Under the pieces are notes generated by a model. It saw nothing but the letters and a program-made list of their open reading frames with translations, did not search any database and was not told the origin of the DNA. This document shows positions 8,400 to 15,962 of a DNA stretch of 30,231 nucleotides, one piece after another. Position numbers and translations under genes: made by a program. The first letter of the stretch is position 1, and every line of letters starts with the position of its first letter. Origin of the DNA: a virus. Location of the stretch: positions 1 through 30,231 of IMG/VR virus record IMGVR_UViG_3300031951_000847; one strand, given 5' to 3'.

Positions 8400-10357
8400 T
8401 GCTGAGGACGCACGGAATCGACGAATCCAGAGAGAATGGCGGATTGGAATGACAGGCGACCGCCCGCATTGGTTTCAACCTTAAATTGGACCGAGTTCCA
8501 TCGGCCCTTGCTGATGAGGTTGTAGGCTTTCAGGAACTTCTGAGAACTGGTTATGCTCAGGCCAGAATCAATCGTAGAGAATGTTCCAGTCATGTCCTTG
8601 GCGTAGGAAACGGTAACACCGGTATTCTGGGTGGTGTACGGGTTGTCGAACGCGAGCTGGATGCTGTAACCGATCTTGTCGGGGATGGGTTCCCCAAGGT
8701 TGTAAGCCTTGGTGGTCACCGAGGACTGGTATTGCGAGCCACCATCCAAATAGGAAGAAACCGGTGTTGGTACGGTGCGAGTGTTTGGCAGGTAGTCGTT
8801 GAATGACCAGACCTGATTGCTTCCCGAAGACACTGCGGTCATGTCGCCAGCGAACATCAGCACAGGGCCAAAGCTTGAGAACGATGTGGCAAAGAAGTCG
8901 TTCACCTGCCAGTTGTCCCAGTATCCAAGCCAAGAGCGGGCCAGTGAGTGGTATACGATGATCGCGTTATTCCGAGGGATCAGGTCTTCGAGTTCGAGAT
9001 GGTAACCGTTTTCGAGAAGCATCGCATACTCGTTTTCGAGACCAACACCGAACGGTCCTTCCTGAACGAACGGAACCGCAAGCAGGTATCGGTTATTCCA
9101 GAACACACCGTCGCAGAGTTCGAGGCGCGTCTTATCAATGCGGCTGATGAGATCGTTGATCGGGCTGCTGAGCGCGAGTCCAACGCTGGTCTGGGTACCC
9201 GCTTGGATCTGGGCCATCGAGCGGATGCCGTCACGAGATAGGAAGAAAACGTCAGCACCCACCGCAGCAATGGATCGGTGCGAGGAGCAGCCGATGTTTC
9301 CGCTGACGAGCGAAATAGACCAATCAGCGGGATCTGCCGTTGGATCGGCATCCACAGTCCAGATGGACCGCTCCTTGAACACGAGCAAGCGGTATCCGAA
9401 CCACGAGTAGAGACCACGAATCGGATCGCCATCGCCACCAACTCGAATAGAACCAAGCGGGTCCCAGACTTCGCCATCGAGGATATCCGAGAAGTAAAGG
9501 GTATCGGGAGGAACCGTGGTATCTGCCGAAACGCACCAGAGACGATTGGTATGCGTTGTGAGGTAGAGAGGCTTGGCAGGAGCGGCGAGGGATACAAATG
9601 CGACCGCGTGAGATTGGTTTGTCGGGGAAATTGTAACCGTTGGGGGCGTGATGTATCCGCTTCCGGGATTCAGAATTACAATGGAAAGAATGGCTCCGTC
9701 TCCGCCGATTCTTGCTTCAGCGGTTGCAGTTACACCACTCGGAGGGGCCGATATGGTGATTGTTGGGATGTTGCTGTGTCCGCTTCCCTGATTGATGACA
9801 TCGATGCGGCTGATCTTACCGGCAGCGATGGATGCGTTCGAGTTCGAGCTGTTGACATAACGCAGTGCGCTATAGCCATCCGCGTAGAACAGCTTCTCGT
9901 TGAGCTGAGCGAAGTAGACGTATCTCGCGAGAGGATTGATCGTAGATCCGCTGATGACGTTGTACGAAATACCAGGAGATCCGTAGTACAGCAGATTGGT
10001 GTTTGCGTTGATATCATTCAGCGCGATTACCAGACGCTCTGAGGCGGACGTATCAAAGTAGAAGCCAGAGTAGACTTGGCAGTTGATTGGAAGGTTGGAG
10101 GCGAAGTTGCCGGTGGTTGCCTCCCAGTTTGTGATAACAGCTTCCCAGTTGGTAGTGATGCTGTTTCCAACCAGTGAAACGGACCCGAGACGAGTGACAA
10201 GGTTTCCAAAGTCATCGTAGTCCATGTTGATGGCCGACTCCAAGCTTGTGGCCGGAATGGCATCTGGACGAGTAGCTGAAACGACACCAGTGCTAAACCC
10301 ATTGCTTCCATCCAGAAGCATCTGGTCGTCGAGTGCGTCTGAGGATTGGAATGGCAT
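8396..10357 (-). CDS. tail hub / head-closure protein, P22 gp10 or T7 gp12-like (653 aa)
   Basis: The N-terminal part has the layout seen in short-tail hub proteins, with ESAINMDYDDFGNLVTRLGS (residues ~39-58) corresponding to the conserved 'N.d.d..G....R.G' element. Repeated beta-rich blocks follow, including LYFSDILDGEVWDP, GYRLLVFKERSIWTVD and DVFFLSRDGIRSM, typical of a beta-propeller-like domain. Length is near that of T7 gp12 (about 790) and P22 gp10 (about 470). The gene starts in a TAATG overlap with the adaptor gene stop and has AGGA nine bases upstream. It would close the tail below the adaptor ring. The exact subfamily cannot be fixed without a profile search. Confidence 0.75.
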   Translation of the reverse strand: MPFQSSDALDDQMLLDGSNGFSTGVVSATRPDAIPATSLESAINMDYDDFGNLVTRLGSVSLVGNSITTNWEAVITNWEATTGNFASNLPINCQVYSGFYFDTSASERLVIALNDINANTNLLYYGSPGISYNVISGSTINPLARYVYFAQLNEKLFYADGYSALRYVNSSNSNASIAAGKISRIDVINQGSGHSNIPTITISAPPSGVTATAEARIGGDGAILSIVILNPGSGYITPPTVTISPTNQSHAVAFVSLAAPAKPLYLTTHTNRLWCVSADTTVPPDTLYFSDILDGEVWDPLGSIRVGGDGDPIRGLYSWFGYRLLVFKERSIWTVDADPTADPADWSISLVSGNIGCSSHRSIAAVGADVFFLSRDGIRSMAQIQAGTQTSVGLALSSPINDLISRIDKTRLELCDGVFWNNRYLLAVPFVQEGPFGVGLENEYAMLLENGYHLELEDLIPRNNAIIVYHSLARSWLGYWDNWQVNDFFATSFSSFGPVLMFAGDMTAVSSGSNQVWSFNDYLPNTRTVPTPVSSYLDGGSQYQSSVTTKAYNLGEPIPDKIGYSIQLAFDNPYTTQNTGVTVSYAKDMTGTFSTIDSGLSITSSQKFLKAYNLISKGRWNSVQFKVETNAGGRLSFQSAILSGFVDSVRPQQ

Positions 10358-11118
10358 TAGGTGATGTCCTGAAAGGTGTAGTCGTAGAGGCTGTCAGGAA
10401 TGATGCGGCTGATCTGCTGCTGCTGACCGCGTTCCATGTCTTTCATAATGGACACCTGAGCAGCACCCTCTTGAAACTTGGCTTGGGCCTTACCGTACTG
10501 CCGAGAGTATTCCAGGAGATCGCCTTCGGTGTAGGCCATCAGTGCATTCTCCACACCGTGCAGCTCGAAGTTGCTGTCATTGGTGATGGTCTGAGCCTCA
10601 CCGAACTGACGCATCTGCGACTGCTTCTTACCAAGGATGAAGAGCGTTCCATTGACGTTGGGAACGGGGATGAGCTTGATCTTGGGAACACCGGCAAGTC
10701 CGTAAGCGGGGTCCATGTTTCGGACCCAGTTCACGAAGTTGTTGGGAGTGGACTTGCGCCCATCGACGTTGTTCCAAGTGTTTGGATCGAGCTGGAAGAA
10801 CGATACCCACTCAGCGGACGGGATCTCGATACCATCGGTATCCCCATCAACCGTGAACTTCACTGCCACCGGGAAGTCCATGTACATGTTGTACCCAGTG
10901 TTCGACGAGTAGGTGCTGGTGATGAAGGTGCTGATCGTATTGATCTCGTCACCGTCAGTGATCGGAATGGAGGTAACGCCCAGGGTATCGTTCCACAGGC
11001 ACGAATCCCAGATCATGGAGTAGCGGCGGATACAGAACTTCTTGGCCAACGTGAGCGTGGCCGAGTCCGTGAACGACAGCTTGTCGCAAGCCGCCTGAGC
11101 TACTTCAGAGGGTTTCAT
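10357..11118 (-). CDS. head-to-tail adaptor (tail tubular A / gp4-like) (253 aa)
   Basis: The protein begins MKPSEVAQAACDKLSFTDSA, followed by a helix with KKFCIRRYSMIWDSCLW. Such a helix-rich start, a beta insertion and a Gln-rich helical tail (KDMERGQQQQISRIIPDS) match adaptor proteins that sit between portal and tail hub. The C-terminal half contains ALMAYTEGDLLEYSRQYGKA, close to the 'A...GDml...rq..kA' helix found in tail tubular protein A relatives. Both ends are TAATG junctions with neighbours, and AGGA lies ten bases before the start. Gene order (adaptor then hub) supports the call. Confidence 0.7.
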   Translation of the reverse strand: MKPSEVAQAACDKLSFTDSATLTLAKKFCIRRYSMIWDSCLWNDTLGVTSIPITDGDEINTISTFITSTYSSNTGYNMYMDFPVAVKFTVDGDTDGIEIPSAEWVSFFQLDPNTWNNVDGRKSTPNNFVNWVRNMDPAYGLAGVPKIKLIPVPNVNGTLFILGKKQSQMRQFGEAQTITNDSNFELHGVENALMAYTEGDLLEYSRQYGKAQAKFQEGAAQVSIMKDMERGQQQQISRIIPDSLYDYTFQDIT

Positions 11119-12416
11119 TAGGCGAAGTATTCCTGAGCGGTGATCGTCGAAGTAGTGCTTTGCTGGACGGAACCACTTATGTTGAAGTTCAAATATATGT
11201 CACTAGATCCATAAATGTGAATCTTGTATGTAACAGCAGAGGTGGTATTGGGTGAATCAAGAAACTCTATCTTAACATTGTTGATCGACTCAATCTCACC
11301 GTCTTCGTAGCTGGCGGAAGCGATTCCAACTATTCCAGTACCAGTGCTTGTTCCAATCTCAGTTCCGTTTCTAGTTAGCCTGAAAACGCAGTTTTTGGAA
11401 TCACCGGTTAAAAACGAATAGTTGATAACGGCAGAAACAAGAATGTTTGAACTGCCGCTTCGTGGAGTAATAGAAACCGATATTACATCAGCACCAGATC
11501 CAGTGGTATTTGCCTCAATGCTTGCTCTGGCTTTGTTTGGAGTCTGCTTACATTGAGGTGAGTTCAATGAAGTCTGAACAAACTGACTGGAGTTGGAAGC
11601 CCGAAGTCTTCCAGTCGAATCAAGAATGATAACCTTATCGGTATCCGTATCAACATTCTGAGTAGTGATGTTCGGGAATGTAACAACATTCGCATTAACA
11701 GTAAGCAGATCGGTTGAAGCATTACCAATAGTGGTATTGCCATTTACGATCAGGTTTCCTGTGGCGGTCAGGTTGCCGCTGGTGAAGATGGTTCCAGTCG
11801 TGGTGAGGGTGCTTCCGAACACGACTGCACCGGTCACGTTTAGGGTGCTTCCGAAGGTAACCGCTCCGGGAATCGAAACGCCTCCGTTGAACGTAGCGAG
11901 ACCGCTGCAATTCAGATAGTTGAGCGAGGTGGTTGATCCGACGGAAAGGTTACCAGCAATCGAGCTTGAGGCTGCGACGTTGGTCTGGGTGATGTTTCCG
12001 TAGACCGACAGGTTGCTTCCAGAGCTGATGTTTCCAGAACCACCGGTTGAGATGTTGCCAGTGACAGCCAGTGTCGATGACATCGTGGCGGCTCCGGTGA
12101 CTGCGAGAGTGGACGAGAGAGTGGTCGCACCGGTAACGGTCAGGGTGGATGAAAGGTTGGTGGCACCGGTCACACCGAGTGTAGAACCGATAGTGGCCAA
12201 CCCAGAGACTGCGAGGCTCGAAGCTAGTCCGGTGGCACCCGTGACATTTAGGGTACCGACAATGTTGGCTGCGGTGGTGGATAGCTGGAGCGCGGAATCG
12301 GTTCCGCCGCCATCGCTGATGCTCCTGAGACTTCCGGTAAGACTGGCGTTGTCGGAGGTCTTGAGTAGGCCAATGTATGTTGATGCGACTGAACTGCCTG
12401 TAAGTGGGGTTGCCAT
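11118..12416 (-). CDS. repeat-rich tail fibre/appendage protein (432 aa)
   Basis: Residues 58-117 are five tandem 12-residue repeats of the form VTGATxLSSTLx, followed by degenerate copies (LNVTGAVVFGSTL, LIVNGNTTIGNAS) to about residue 235. This low-complexity beta repeat is typical of shafts of trimeric phage fibres. Residues 240-300 look like a transition (TDTDKVIILDSTGRLRASNS), and 310-432 form a beta-sandwich-like C-terminal domain that may bind the receptor. The start has AAGGA five bases upstream, inside the end of the lipoprotein gene, and follows that stop by one base. The N-terminus shows no known attachment domain. Which appendage it builds is not certain. Confidence 0.75.
   Translation of the reverse strand: MATPLTGSSVASTYIGLLKTSDNASLTGSLRSISDGGGTDSALQLSTTAANIVGTLNVTGATGLASSLAVSGLATIGSTLGVTGATNLSSTLTVTGATTLSSTLAVTGAATMSSTLAVTGNISTGGSGNISSGSNLSVYGNITQTNVAASSSIAGNLSVGSTTSLNYLNCSGLATFNGGVSIPGAVTFGSTLNVTGAVVFGSTLTTTGTIFTSGNLTATGNLIVNGNTTIGNASTDLLTVNANVVTFPNITTQNVDTDTDKVIILDSTGRLRASNSSQFVQTSLNSPQCKQTPNKARASIEANTTGSGADVISVSITPRSGSSNILVSAVINYSFLTGDSKNCVFRLTRNGTEIGTSTGTGIVGIASASYEDGEIESINNVKIEFLDSPNTTSAVTYKIHIYGSSDIYLNFNISGSVQQSTTSTITAQEYFA
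12066..12245 (-). repeat. tandem 36-bp coding repeats in fibre shaft
   Basis: Five consecutive 12-codon units encode VTGATGLASSLA, VSGLATIGSTLG, VTGATNLSSTLT, VTGATTLSSTLA and VTGAATMSSTLA. The last three are most alike, as expected from recent slippage or recombination. Confidence 0.8.
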
Positions 12417-12417
12417 A

Positions 12418-12642
12418 CTATTCCTTCGGTAGTGCGTACCATCCCTCGTGGATTGTCACGCGGTTTTGAGACTTGGTTGGGTTGCCCTGGGCATCTTTGA
12501 CCCAGACGCGAGCCTTAACGTCCTCAGCGAGGCGTATAGGCTCACCGTGGGGCACCATCACCACTCTTGTTGAGCAGCTTGCGCTCAGAATCAGCAATGC
12601 GATCCAGTAGCTTCTTTTTGAGTTCTGGATCGGGTTTTGCAT
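12418..12642 (-). CDS. small lipoprotein, outer-spanin-like candidate (74 aa)
   Basis: The ATG at 12640-12642 gives a good lipoprotein signal: MQNPIQNSKRSYWIALLILS, then ASC. The n-region is basic, a 10-residue hydrophobic stretch follows, and the cysteine ends a lipobox of the form L-S-A-S-C. The mature part (RVVMVPHGEPIRLAEDVKAR, ending EGWYALPKE) is short and probably periplasmic. An in-frame TTG at 12669 would add nine residues and weaken the signal, so ATG is preferred. The frame overlaps the adjacent 59-residue gene by 101 bases in a different frame, an arrangement seen for Rz/Rz1 spanin pairs. An outer-membrane lysis role is inferred from that overlap and the neighbouring holin-like genes. 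Confidence 0.65.
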   Translation of the reverse strand: MQNPIQNSKRSYWIALLILSASCSTRVVMVPHGEPIRLAEDVKARVWVKDAQGNPTKSQNRVTIHEGWYALPKE

Positions 12643-12721
12643 CCTCTGCGGTGTAGGGTGTTTTCGCAAGCCATACCAGCCACTTGAGAATGGCTGATAC
12701 GATTTGCTCGATGACGTTCAT
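12542..12721 (-). CDS. small helical protein overlapping lipoprotein gene (59 aa)
   Basis: The frame starts in an ATGA overlap with the preceding holin-like gene and has AAGG five bases upstream. The protein begins MNVIEQIVSAILKWLVWLAK, an amphipathic to hydrophobic helix that could bind or cross the membrane. A charged helix follows (DPELKKKLLDRIADSERKLL). This is the shape of a short inner-membrane spanin, but the hydrophobic segment contains a lysine and is weaker than in typical Rz. The other possibility is a membrane-associated holin partner. It overlaps the lipoprotein gene in another frame, so both reading frames are constrained. Confidence 0.6.
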   Translation of the reverse strand: MNVIEQIVSAILKWLVWLAKTPYTAEDAKPDPELKKKLLDRIADSERKLLNKSGDGAPR

Positions 12722-12900
12722 TCAGCCTTCTTCTTATCAGCGTCCTTGGCCATGATGAGTCCGAATCCAATGGTCACGGCGGTGATGGTGGCTGCGAGGT
12801 CCATGTTGGTAGACGGGTCTCCATCGAAGAGCGCTTTGAGTGCGCCTCCGATTGCGACCATGATTGCGCCGACACCTGCGAGAGTGGTTTTCCAGTTCAT
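12718..12900 (-). CDS. two-span holin-like membrane protein (60 aa)
   Basis: Start ATG at 12898-12900 overlaps the stop of the upstream small gene (ATGA), which fixes it over a longer upstream extension lacking membrane character. Residues 7-25 (LAGVGAIMVAIGGALKALF) and 35-51 (LAATITAVTIGFGLIMA) are two hydrophobic spans joined by a polar DGDPSTNMD loop. The C-terminus is strongly charged (KDADKKKAE). Size, two spans and a charged tail fit class II holins. No family was proven. It lies directly before the possible spanin pair. Confidence 0.65.
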   Translation of the reverse strand: MNWKTTLAGVGAIMVAIGGALKALFDGDPSTNMDLAATITAVTIGFGLIMAKDADKKKAE

Positions 12901-13067
12901 TTCTTGAGGGCTTTGTAGAGTCCGATTGCTGCGGCTATAAACGCCAACAGAGCGGCCCCGAATCGGAACCACTCTGTTAACTGAGGAAGCAGTGATACCG
13001 CACCAGCAGTAGCGGCGGTTGCAAGTGAAAGTCCAAGTCCGCTGCTACTGTTGGTATCGTTTGTCAT
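12897..13067 (-). CDS. second small two-span, holin-like protein (56 aa)
   Basis: The frame begins in an ATGA overlap with the upstream 50-residue gene and ends overlapping the ATG of the next. After a polar N-terminus (MTNDTNSSS) come GLGLSLATAATAGAVSLLPQ (moderately hydrophobic) and FGAALLAFIAAAIGLYKAL (clearly membrane-spanning), then KK at the end. Two tiny adjacent membrane genes could be holin and antiholin, or two subunits of one pore. This is inferred from size, topology and clustering. Confidence 0.6.
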   Translation of the reverse strand: MTNDTNSSSGLGLSLATAATAGAVSLLPQLTEWFRFGAALLAFIAAAIGLYKALKK

Positions 13068-13216
13068 TGCTCGGGCTTAGGCTGTGCGGCTGCGATGATG
13101 AGGTCGGCCAATGGCACTCCTACCTTTGCATTCTGGAAACCGCCAGCTTTGATGGCGATGTCGATGAGTTGGAGGAGTTGATTGGCCTGCTCAGTGGTAA
13201 GTTCGATTGTAATCAT
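13064..13216 (-). CDS. small conserved phage protein of unknown function (50 aa)
   Basis: Both ends are ATGA overlaps, with the DUF7936-like gene upstream and a holin-like gene downstream. The protein starts MITIELTTEQANQLLQLIDI and continues AIKAGGFQNAKVGVPLADLI. It resembles very short helical proteins with a 'LTxEQANxLLQLIDxAVKxxG' start that I recall from many podovirus-like phages near tail and lysis genes. The function is unknown. It has no membrane segment or cysteine. Confidence 0.6.
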   Translation of the reverse strand: MITIELTTEQANQLLQLIDIAIKAGGFQNAKVGVPLADLIIAAAQPKPEQ

Positions 13217-13656
13217 GCCGTCGGAGCATCCGAAACAACCGGCTGTTCGTCAACAGCGGCGACAGGAGTTTCCGCATTGACGAGCGGCGGCTCCACCTGC
13301 GGCAACATCGGAGGAACGATCATCACCGGCGGCGATGAAGGCTGCGCCGCCCACGGCAGCGGCGGAGCGATAACCGGCGGGTTGATCTGGTTCTCGATTT
13401 GGAGCGTCACGTTGGCTTCGATAGCCGCCTGATCGACGCCATTGGCGAAGCACCAGCCAAGCACCTGCTGCTCGGTCAGATCCTCGTACGGCGTGAAGTT
13501 CTCGCTGGGCGGAGCGAAGCTGGTCGAGCCGTAGCAGGTGCCGCTGTACTGATCCTGCGAGCCGTTGCAACGCCAGTCGGCGGTGATGACGACATCGGTG
13601 AGAGTGCCTTCGGTCGGCTTAACGAGAAGGCGTTCGATGATCCAAGAGATGTTCAT
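13213..13656 (-). CDS. phage structural-region protein, DUF7936-like (147 aa)
   Basis: The start is taken as ATG at 13654-13656, 11 bases after the fibre stop, giving MNISWIIERLLVKPTEGTLT. The N-terminal 105 residues match the layout of a family I believe is catalogued as DUF7936: 'W.IerL...p......DvV..a.Wr..g', then FTPYEDLTEQQVLGWCF, and IENQINPPVIAPPLPW. Members occur among tail-fibre and lysis genes of many phages, without known function. The last 45 residues are Pro/Val-rich and probably disordered. An upstream extension in the same frame is out-of-frame fibre sequence and was rejected. Confidence 0.7.
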   Translation of the reverse strand: MNISWIIERLLVKPTEGTLTDVVITADWRCNGSQDQYSGTCYGSTSFAPPSENFTPYEDLTEQQVLGWCFANGVDQAAIEANVTLQIENQINPPVIAPPLPWAAQPSSPPVMIVPPMLPQVEPPLVNAETPVAAVDEQPVVSDAPTA

Positions 13657-13667
13657 GGTGGTATGGG

Positions 13668-14780
13668 TTAGGCGACAGCCAGAGTGGTGATGGTTCCAGA
13701 GCTTCCACGGTACTTCAGCGCACCGGATTCGACGTAGAGTTGGCCACCAGTTACGTTGGCCGTAGGAGCAGTTCCGTTCGCAATCTGGATGGTCTTGGCA
13801 GCGGTGGTTCCGGCTGTGGTAAGACCCACCAAAAGATTCCCGCTCGCGTCGAGGACCATGTTGGTATTCATGGTGGGTGCAACACCATTTGTACCAGCCG
13901 CGCTGCTGCTCAACCACTGATGCGATCCGCTTCCGATGTCTTGATAATAGGCCACCGCATACTTTGAAGACGCCGAAATGCGACCGTAATTTGATCCGGT
14001 CCAGAACAGGTTTGACGACAGCGCAACGACATCGTTGTTGAAGTCGAAGTAAGCTCCGTAACCACGCGCACCAACCTGCAAAGCCTTCAGTCCAGAACCC
14101 CACGCACTCGGCGTAACCCCCACGCCGACGTTGCCGTCGCTATCAATTCGCATCCGCTCTCCGCCACCGCTTCCGCCTTTGTAAGTCTCGAAAACGAGAT
14201 AGCCATTACCAGATCCAGTGGACACAGCTCCAATTCGTCCAACGCGGCCCGAATTGAATGTGAGGGTTGAGGTCTGGAAAGATAGATAGTTGTCAGCAAG
14301 AACGGTCAGCTTGTCATTCGGACTAACCCCCACGCCCAGCCCCGTGGAGTTCAGGGTCATTCGAGTAGCTACACCCTCATTGAAGAACAGCGACTTGCCG
14401 CCGAAATACTGAAGCTGAGTATTGCCATCGGCAGCAGCACCATTGACAAGACCACTATCTCCAAGTTTGGTTTGAGAATCTCCAAAAAGCAAAAACCTGC
14501 TAACGAGACTAAGCGTTCCGCTGGTTGGAGTTGCACTCCCTATTCCAACACCGGAAGAACTCACAGAAAGTCCACTCGTCCGCACCGTCAGATCGCCGCT
14601 GATGGTGGCGCTGGCGAGGGTGGCGGTGCCGGATGCCCCGAGGATGTTATTAACGCTAATCCTCTTTGTGGTTCCAGATGCCGCCATCGAGTTATCGCTG
14701 ACATCAACGATAGGGATAGCGTCGTTAATCGGGTCAGCGGCGGTTAATACCCCTAGTGCTGTAATCTTTACGTCTGCCAT
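13668..14780 (-). CDS. tail fibre protein with repeated shaft motif (370 aa)
   Basis: The N-terminus ([20 protein letters not shown], then AIPIVDVSD and [11 protein letters not shown]) is the common 'MADxKITxL... DxxPiVd...T.kit...l' start of phage tail fibres. Repeated blocks of about 17 residues follow: [31 protein letters not shown] and [16 protein letters not shown], each a beta-strand pair as in trimeric fibre shafts. Between them are Gly/Ser-rich stretches and aromatic patches ([20 protein letters not shown]). No S74 chaperone domain or enzymatic motif was seen at the C-terminus, where [17 protein letters not shown] ends the protein as in many short fibres. No Shine-Dalgarno is evident at the ATG, which follows the previous stop by one base. 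Confidence 0.8.
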   Translation of the reverse strand: MADVKITALGVLTAADPINDAIPIVDVSDNSMAASGTTKRISVNNILGASGTATLASATISGDLTVRTSGLSVSSSGVGIGSATPTSGTLSLVSRFLLFGDSQTKLGDSGLVNGAAADGNTQLQYFGGKSLFFNEGVATRMTLNSTGLGVGVSPNDKLTVLADNYLSFQTSTLTFNSGRVGRIGAVSTGSGNGYLVFETYKGGSGGGERMRIDSDGNVGVGVTPSAWGSGLKALQVGARGYGAYFDFNNDVVALSSNLFWTGSNYGRISASSKYAVAYYQDIGSGSHQWLSSSAAGTNGVAPTMNTNMVLDASGNLLVGLTTAGTTAAKTIQIANGTAPTANVTGGQLYVESGALKYRGSSGTITTLAVA

Positions 14781-14781
14781 A

Positions 14782-15042
14782 TCAGTTAACTGTTAGAATG
14801 AATTTGTCTGATGCTTCGGTTAAAAGGTTAATGGGCAGTGTACCGCCCTCAAGTGAGATAACATCGTAAGTTCCAAGAGATGCACACAAGTATGTTATTG
14901 GATCTCCGGGATTGAACTCCAAAACGATTGGCTCTTCGGTTTGATCTGTAACAAGGACTCGGCGCAAAACAGGCGGATCGATTGGGGTGACTGTTCCGCC
15001 ACCTCCATTCGATACCAGTCTTGTTCCAAGAGCCAGCGTCAC
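14782..15042 (-). CDS. small unknown protein in structural block (86 aa)
   Basis: Function not recognised. The sequence is beta-prone: a Gly-rich turn ([14 protein letters not shown]), then [20 protein letters not shown] and a short C-terminal strand (DKFILTVN). It is a complete, tightly packed frame between two virion-like genes, one base before the fibre gene and four after its upstream neighbour. A minor virion or fibre-associated role is plausible from position alone. Confidence 0.55.
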   Translation of the reverse strand: MTLALGTRLVSNGGGGTVTPIDPPVLRRVLVTDQTEEPIVLEFNPGDPITYLCASLGTYDVISLEGGTLPINLLTEASDKFILTVN

Positions 15043-15046
15043 AGGC

Positions 15047-15313
15047 TTAAGAGTTGATCACTCCGTTGAACGCGATCACCTGACCACCAGTAAGCTGGAA
15101 GCTCTGGATCGGTCCAGGAAGCGTGATTCCAGCAGGGATAGTCACTGATGGCCAAGTGCCAGTGATGTTGTTACCAGTGATCGAAGTAAAGGTGGTAGGG
15201 GCAACCGTGGTAATCGCCACAAACGGGCCAGTGGTCAGTGTAGTGGCCGTCACGAGAGCGAAGCCCGCGACCCCCATCGAATACTCAGTTGCGAGATTTG
15301 CATCAATACTCAT
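15047..15313 (-). CDS. small beta-rich virion protein, decoration or spike-like candidate (88 aa)
   Basis: The protein is rich in Thr, Val, Ile and Gly with no charged clusters: FVAITTVAPTTFTSITGNNI, then PAGITLPGPIQSFQLTGGQV. That short 'PAGvtl.G....f.ltsG.viAy' ending is familiar from small proteins near capsid genes in diverse phages, possibly trimeric beta-helical tips. It starts in an ATGA overlap with the upstream gene. Decoration versus fibre-tip role cannot be decided here. Confidence 0.6.
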   Translation of the reverse strand: MSIDANLATEYSMGVAGFALVTATTLTTGPFVAITTVAPTTFTSITGNNITGTWPSVTIPAGITLPGPIQSFQLTGGQVIAFNGVINS

Positions 15314-15564
15314 ATATCCCAGATCTTCCGAATTTGATTCTTTGTGAAAGTGCTTTCAAAGCGGGAACCCTGACGGTCTTCCATCCGGCTGAATCCCTGC
15401 TTCACCTTGTCCTTGAGTTCGGCTTCTCGGGCAAAGCCGGTGACCCCGAAGCGGGCCACCGGTTGCCTGTTCCACCGCTTCCCATCAAGGACAACAGAGT
15501 CAGTACCCATCGGAGCGATATGCTCGATGGACTGACCATTGTTCTCGAAGGTATAGATCGGCAT
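15310..15564 (-). CDS. small protein with FmdB-like N-terminus but no cysteines (84 aa)
   Basis: ATG at 15562-15564, one base after the upstream stop, gives MPIYTFENNGQSIEHIAPMG. The opening 'MPIYxFxxxG' recalls FmdB-type zinc-ribbon proteins, but the four zinc cysteines are absent. The rest is basic (ARFGVTGFAREAELKDKVKQ). It could be a degenerate ribbon or an unrelated small capsid-associated protein. A longer frame start (15597) overlaps the preceding gene and was not chosen. Confidence 0.6.
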   Translation of the reverse strand: MPIYTFENNGQSIEHIAPMGTDSVVLDGKRWNRQPVARFGVTGFAREAELKDKVKQGFSRMEDRQGSRFESTFTKNQIRKIWDI

Positions 15565-15565
15565 G

Positions 15566-15961
15566 TTAGGACTCCATCTCGCTGTCGTACTCCTCAACCA
15601 TCTTACGCATACCCTTTTCGTCCATAGGCTCCTTGGAAGCCATGGCCTTCTCGCTCTTGTTTTCGTACTCAGCGGGCATACCGTTCACGCTCCGAATCTC
15701 GACATAAGCTTCGCCGTTATCGAGCTTCTTGAGAACACCGCGAACATCGTCGAGAACCACTTCATCACCCACTTCAGGCATGGCCTGTTGGCCATCTTCC
15801 ATGTCAGTGGAAAGAGCCTCGACCGGAATAGAAATCATGGGCGCATTGTTGTCAGCCTCTTCACATCCGCAAGCGGAATGAGAAGGGGCACCACCGATTG
15901 CTCGATGATGCCCCTTTGGGCTGACGGCAATCACCATGATGGTGGCCGTCTTGGGTCGCAT
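15566..15961 (-). CDS. small acidic protein next to major capsid (up to 131 aa)
   Basis: The frame opens with ATG one base after the capsid stop (TAAtATG), and an internal ATG would give MISIPVEALSTDMEDGQQAM. The latter looks like the true folded start, because residues before it are basic and low in conservation-like features (HHRAIGGAPSHSACGCEEAD). The body reads PEVGDEVVLDDVRGVLKKLD, an SH3- or KOW-like beta pattern, then a charged tail (EKAMASKEPMDEKGMRKMVE). Its spot immediately after the capsid suggests a head-associated protein. Start and role are uncertain. Confidence 0.6.
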   Translation of the reverse strand: MRPKTATIMVIAVSPKGHHRAIGGAPSHSACGCEEADNNAPMISIPVEALSTDMEDGQQAMPEVGDEVVLDDVRGVLKKLDNGEAYVEIRSVNGMPAEYENKSEKAMASKEPMDEKGMRKMVEEYDSEMES

Positions 15962-15962
15962 A

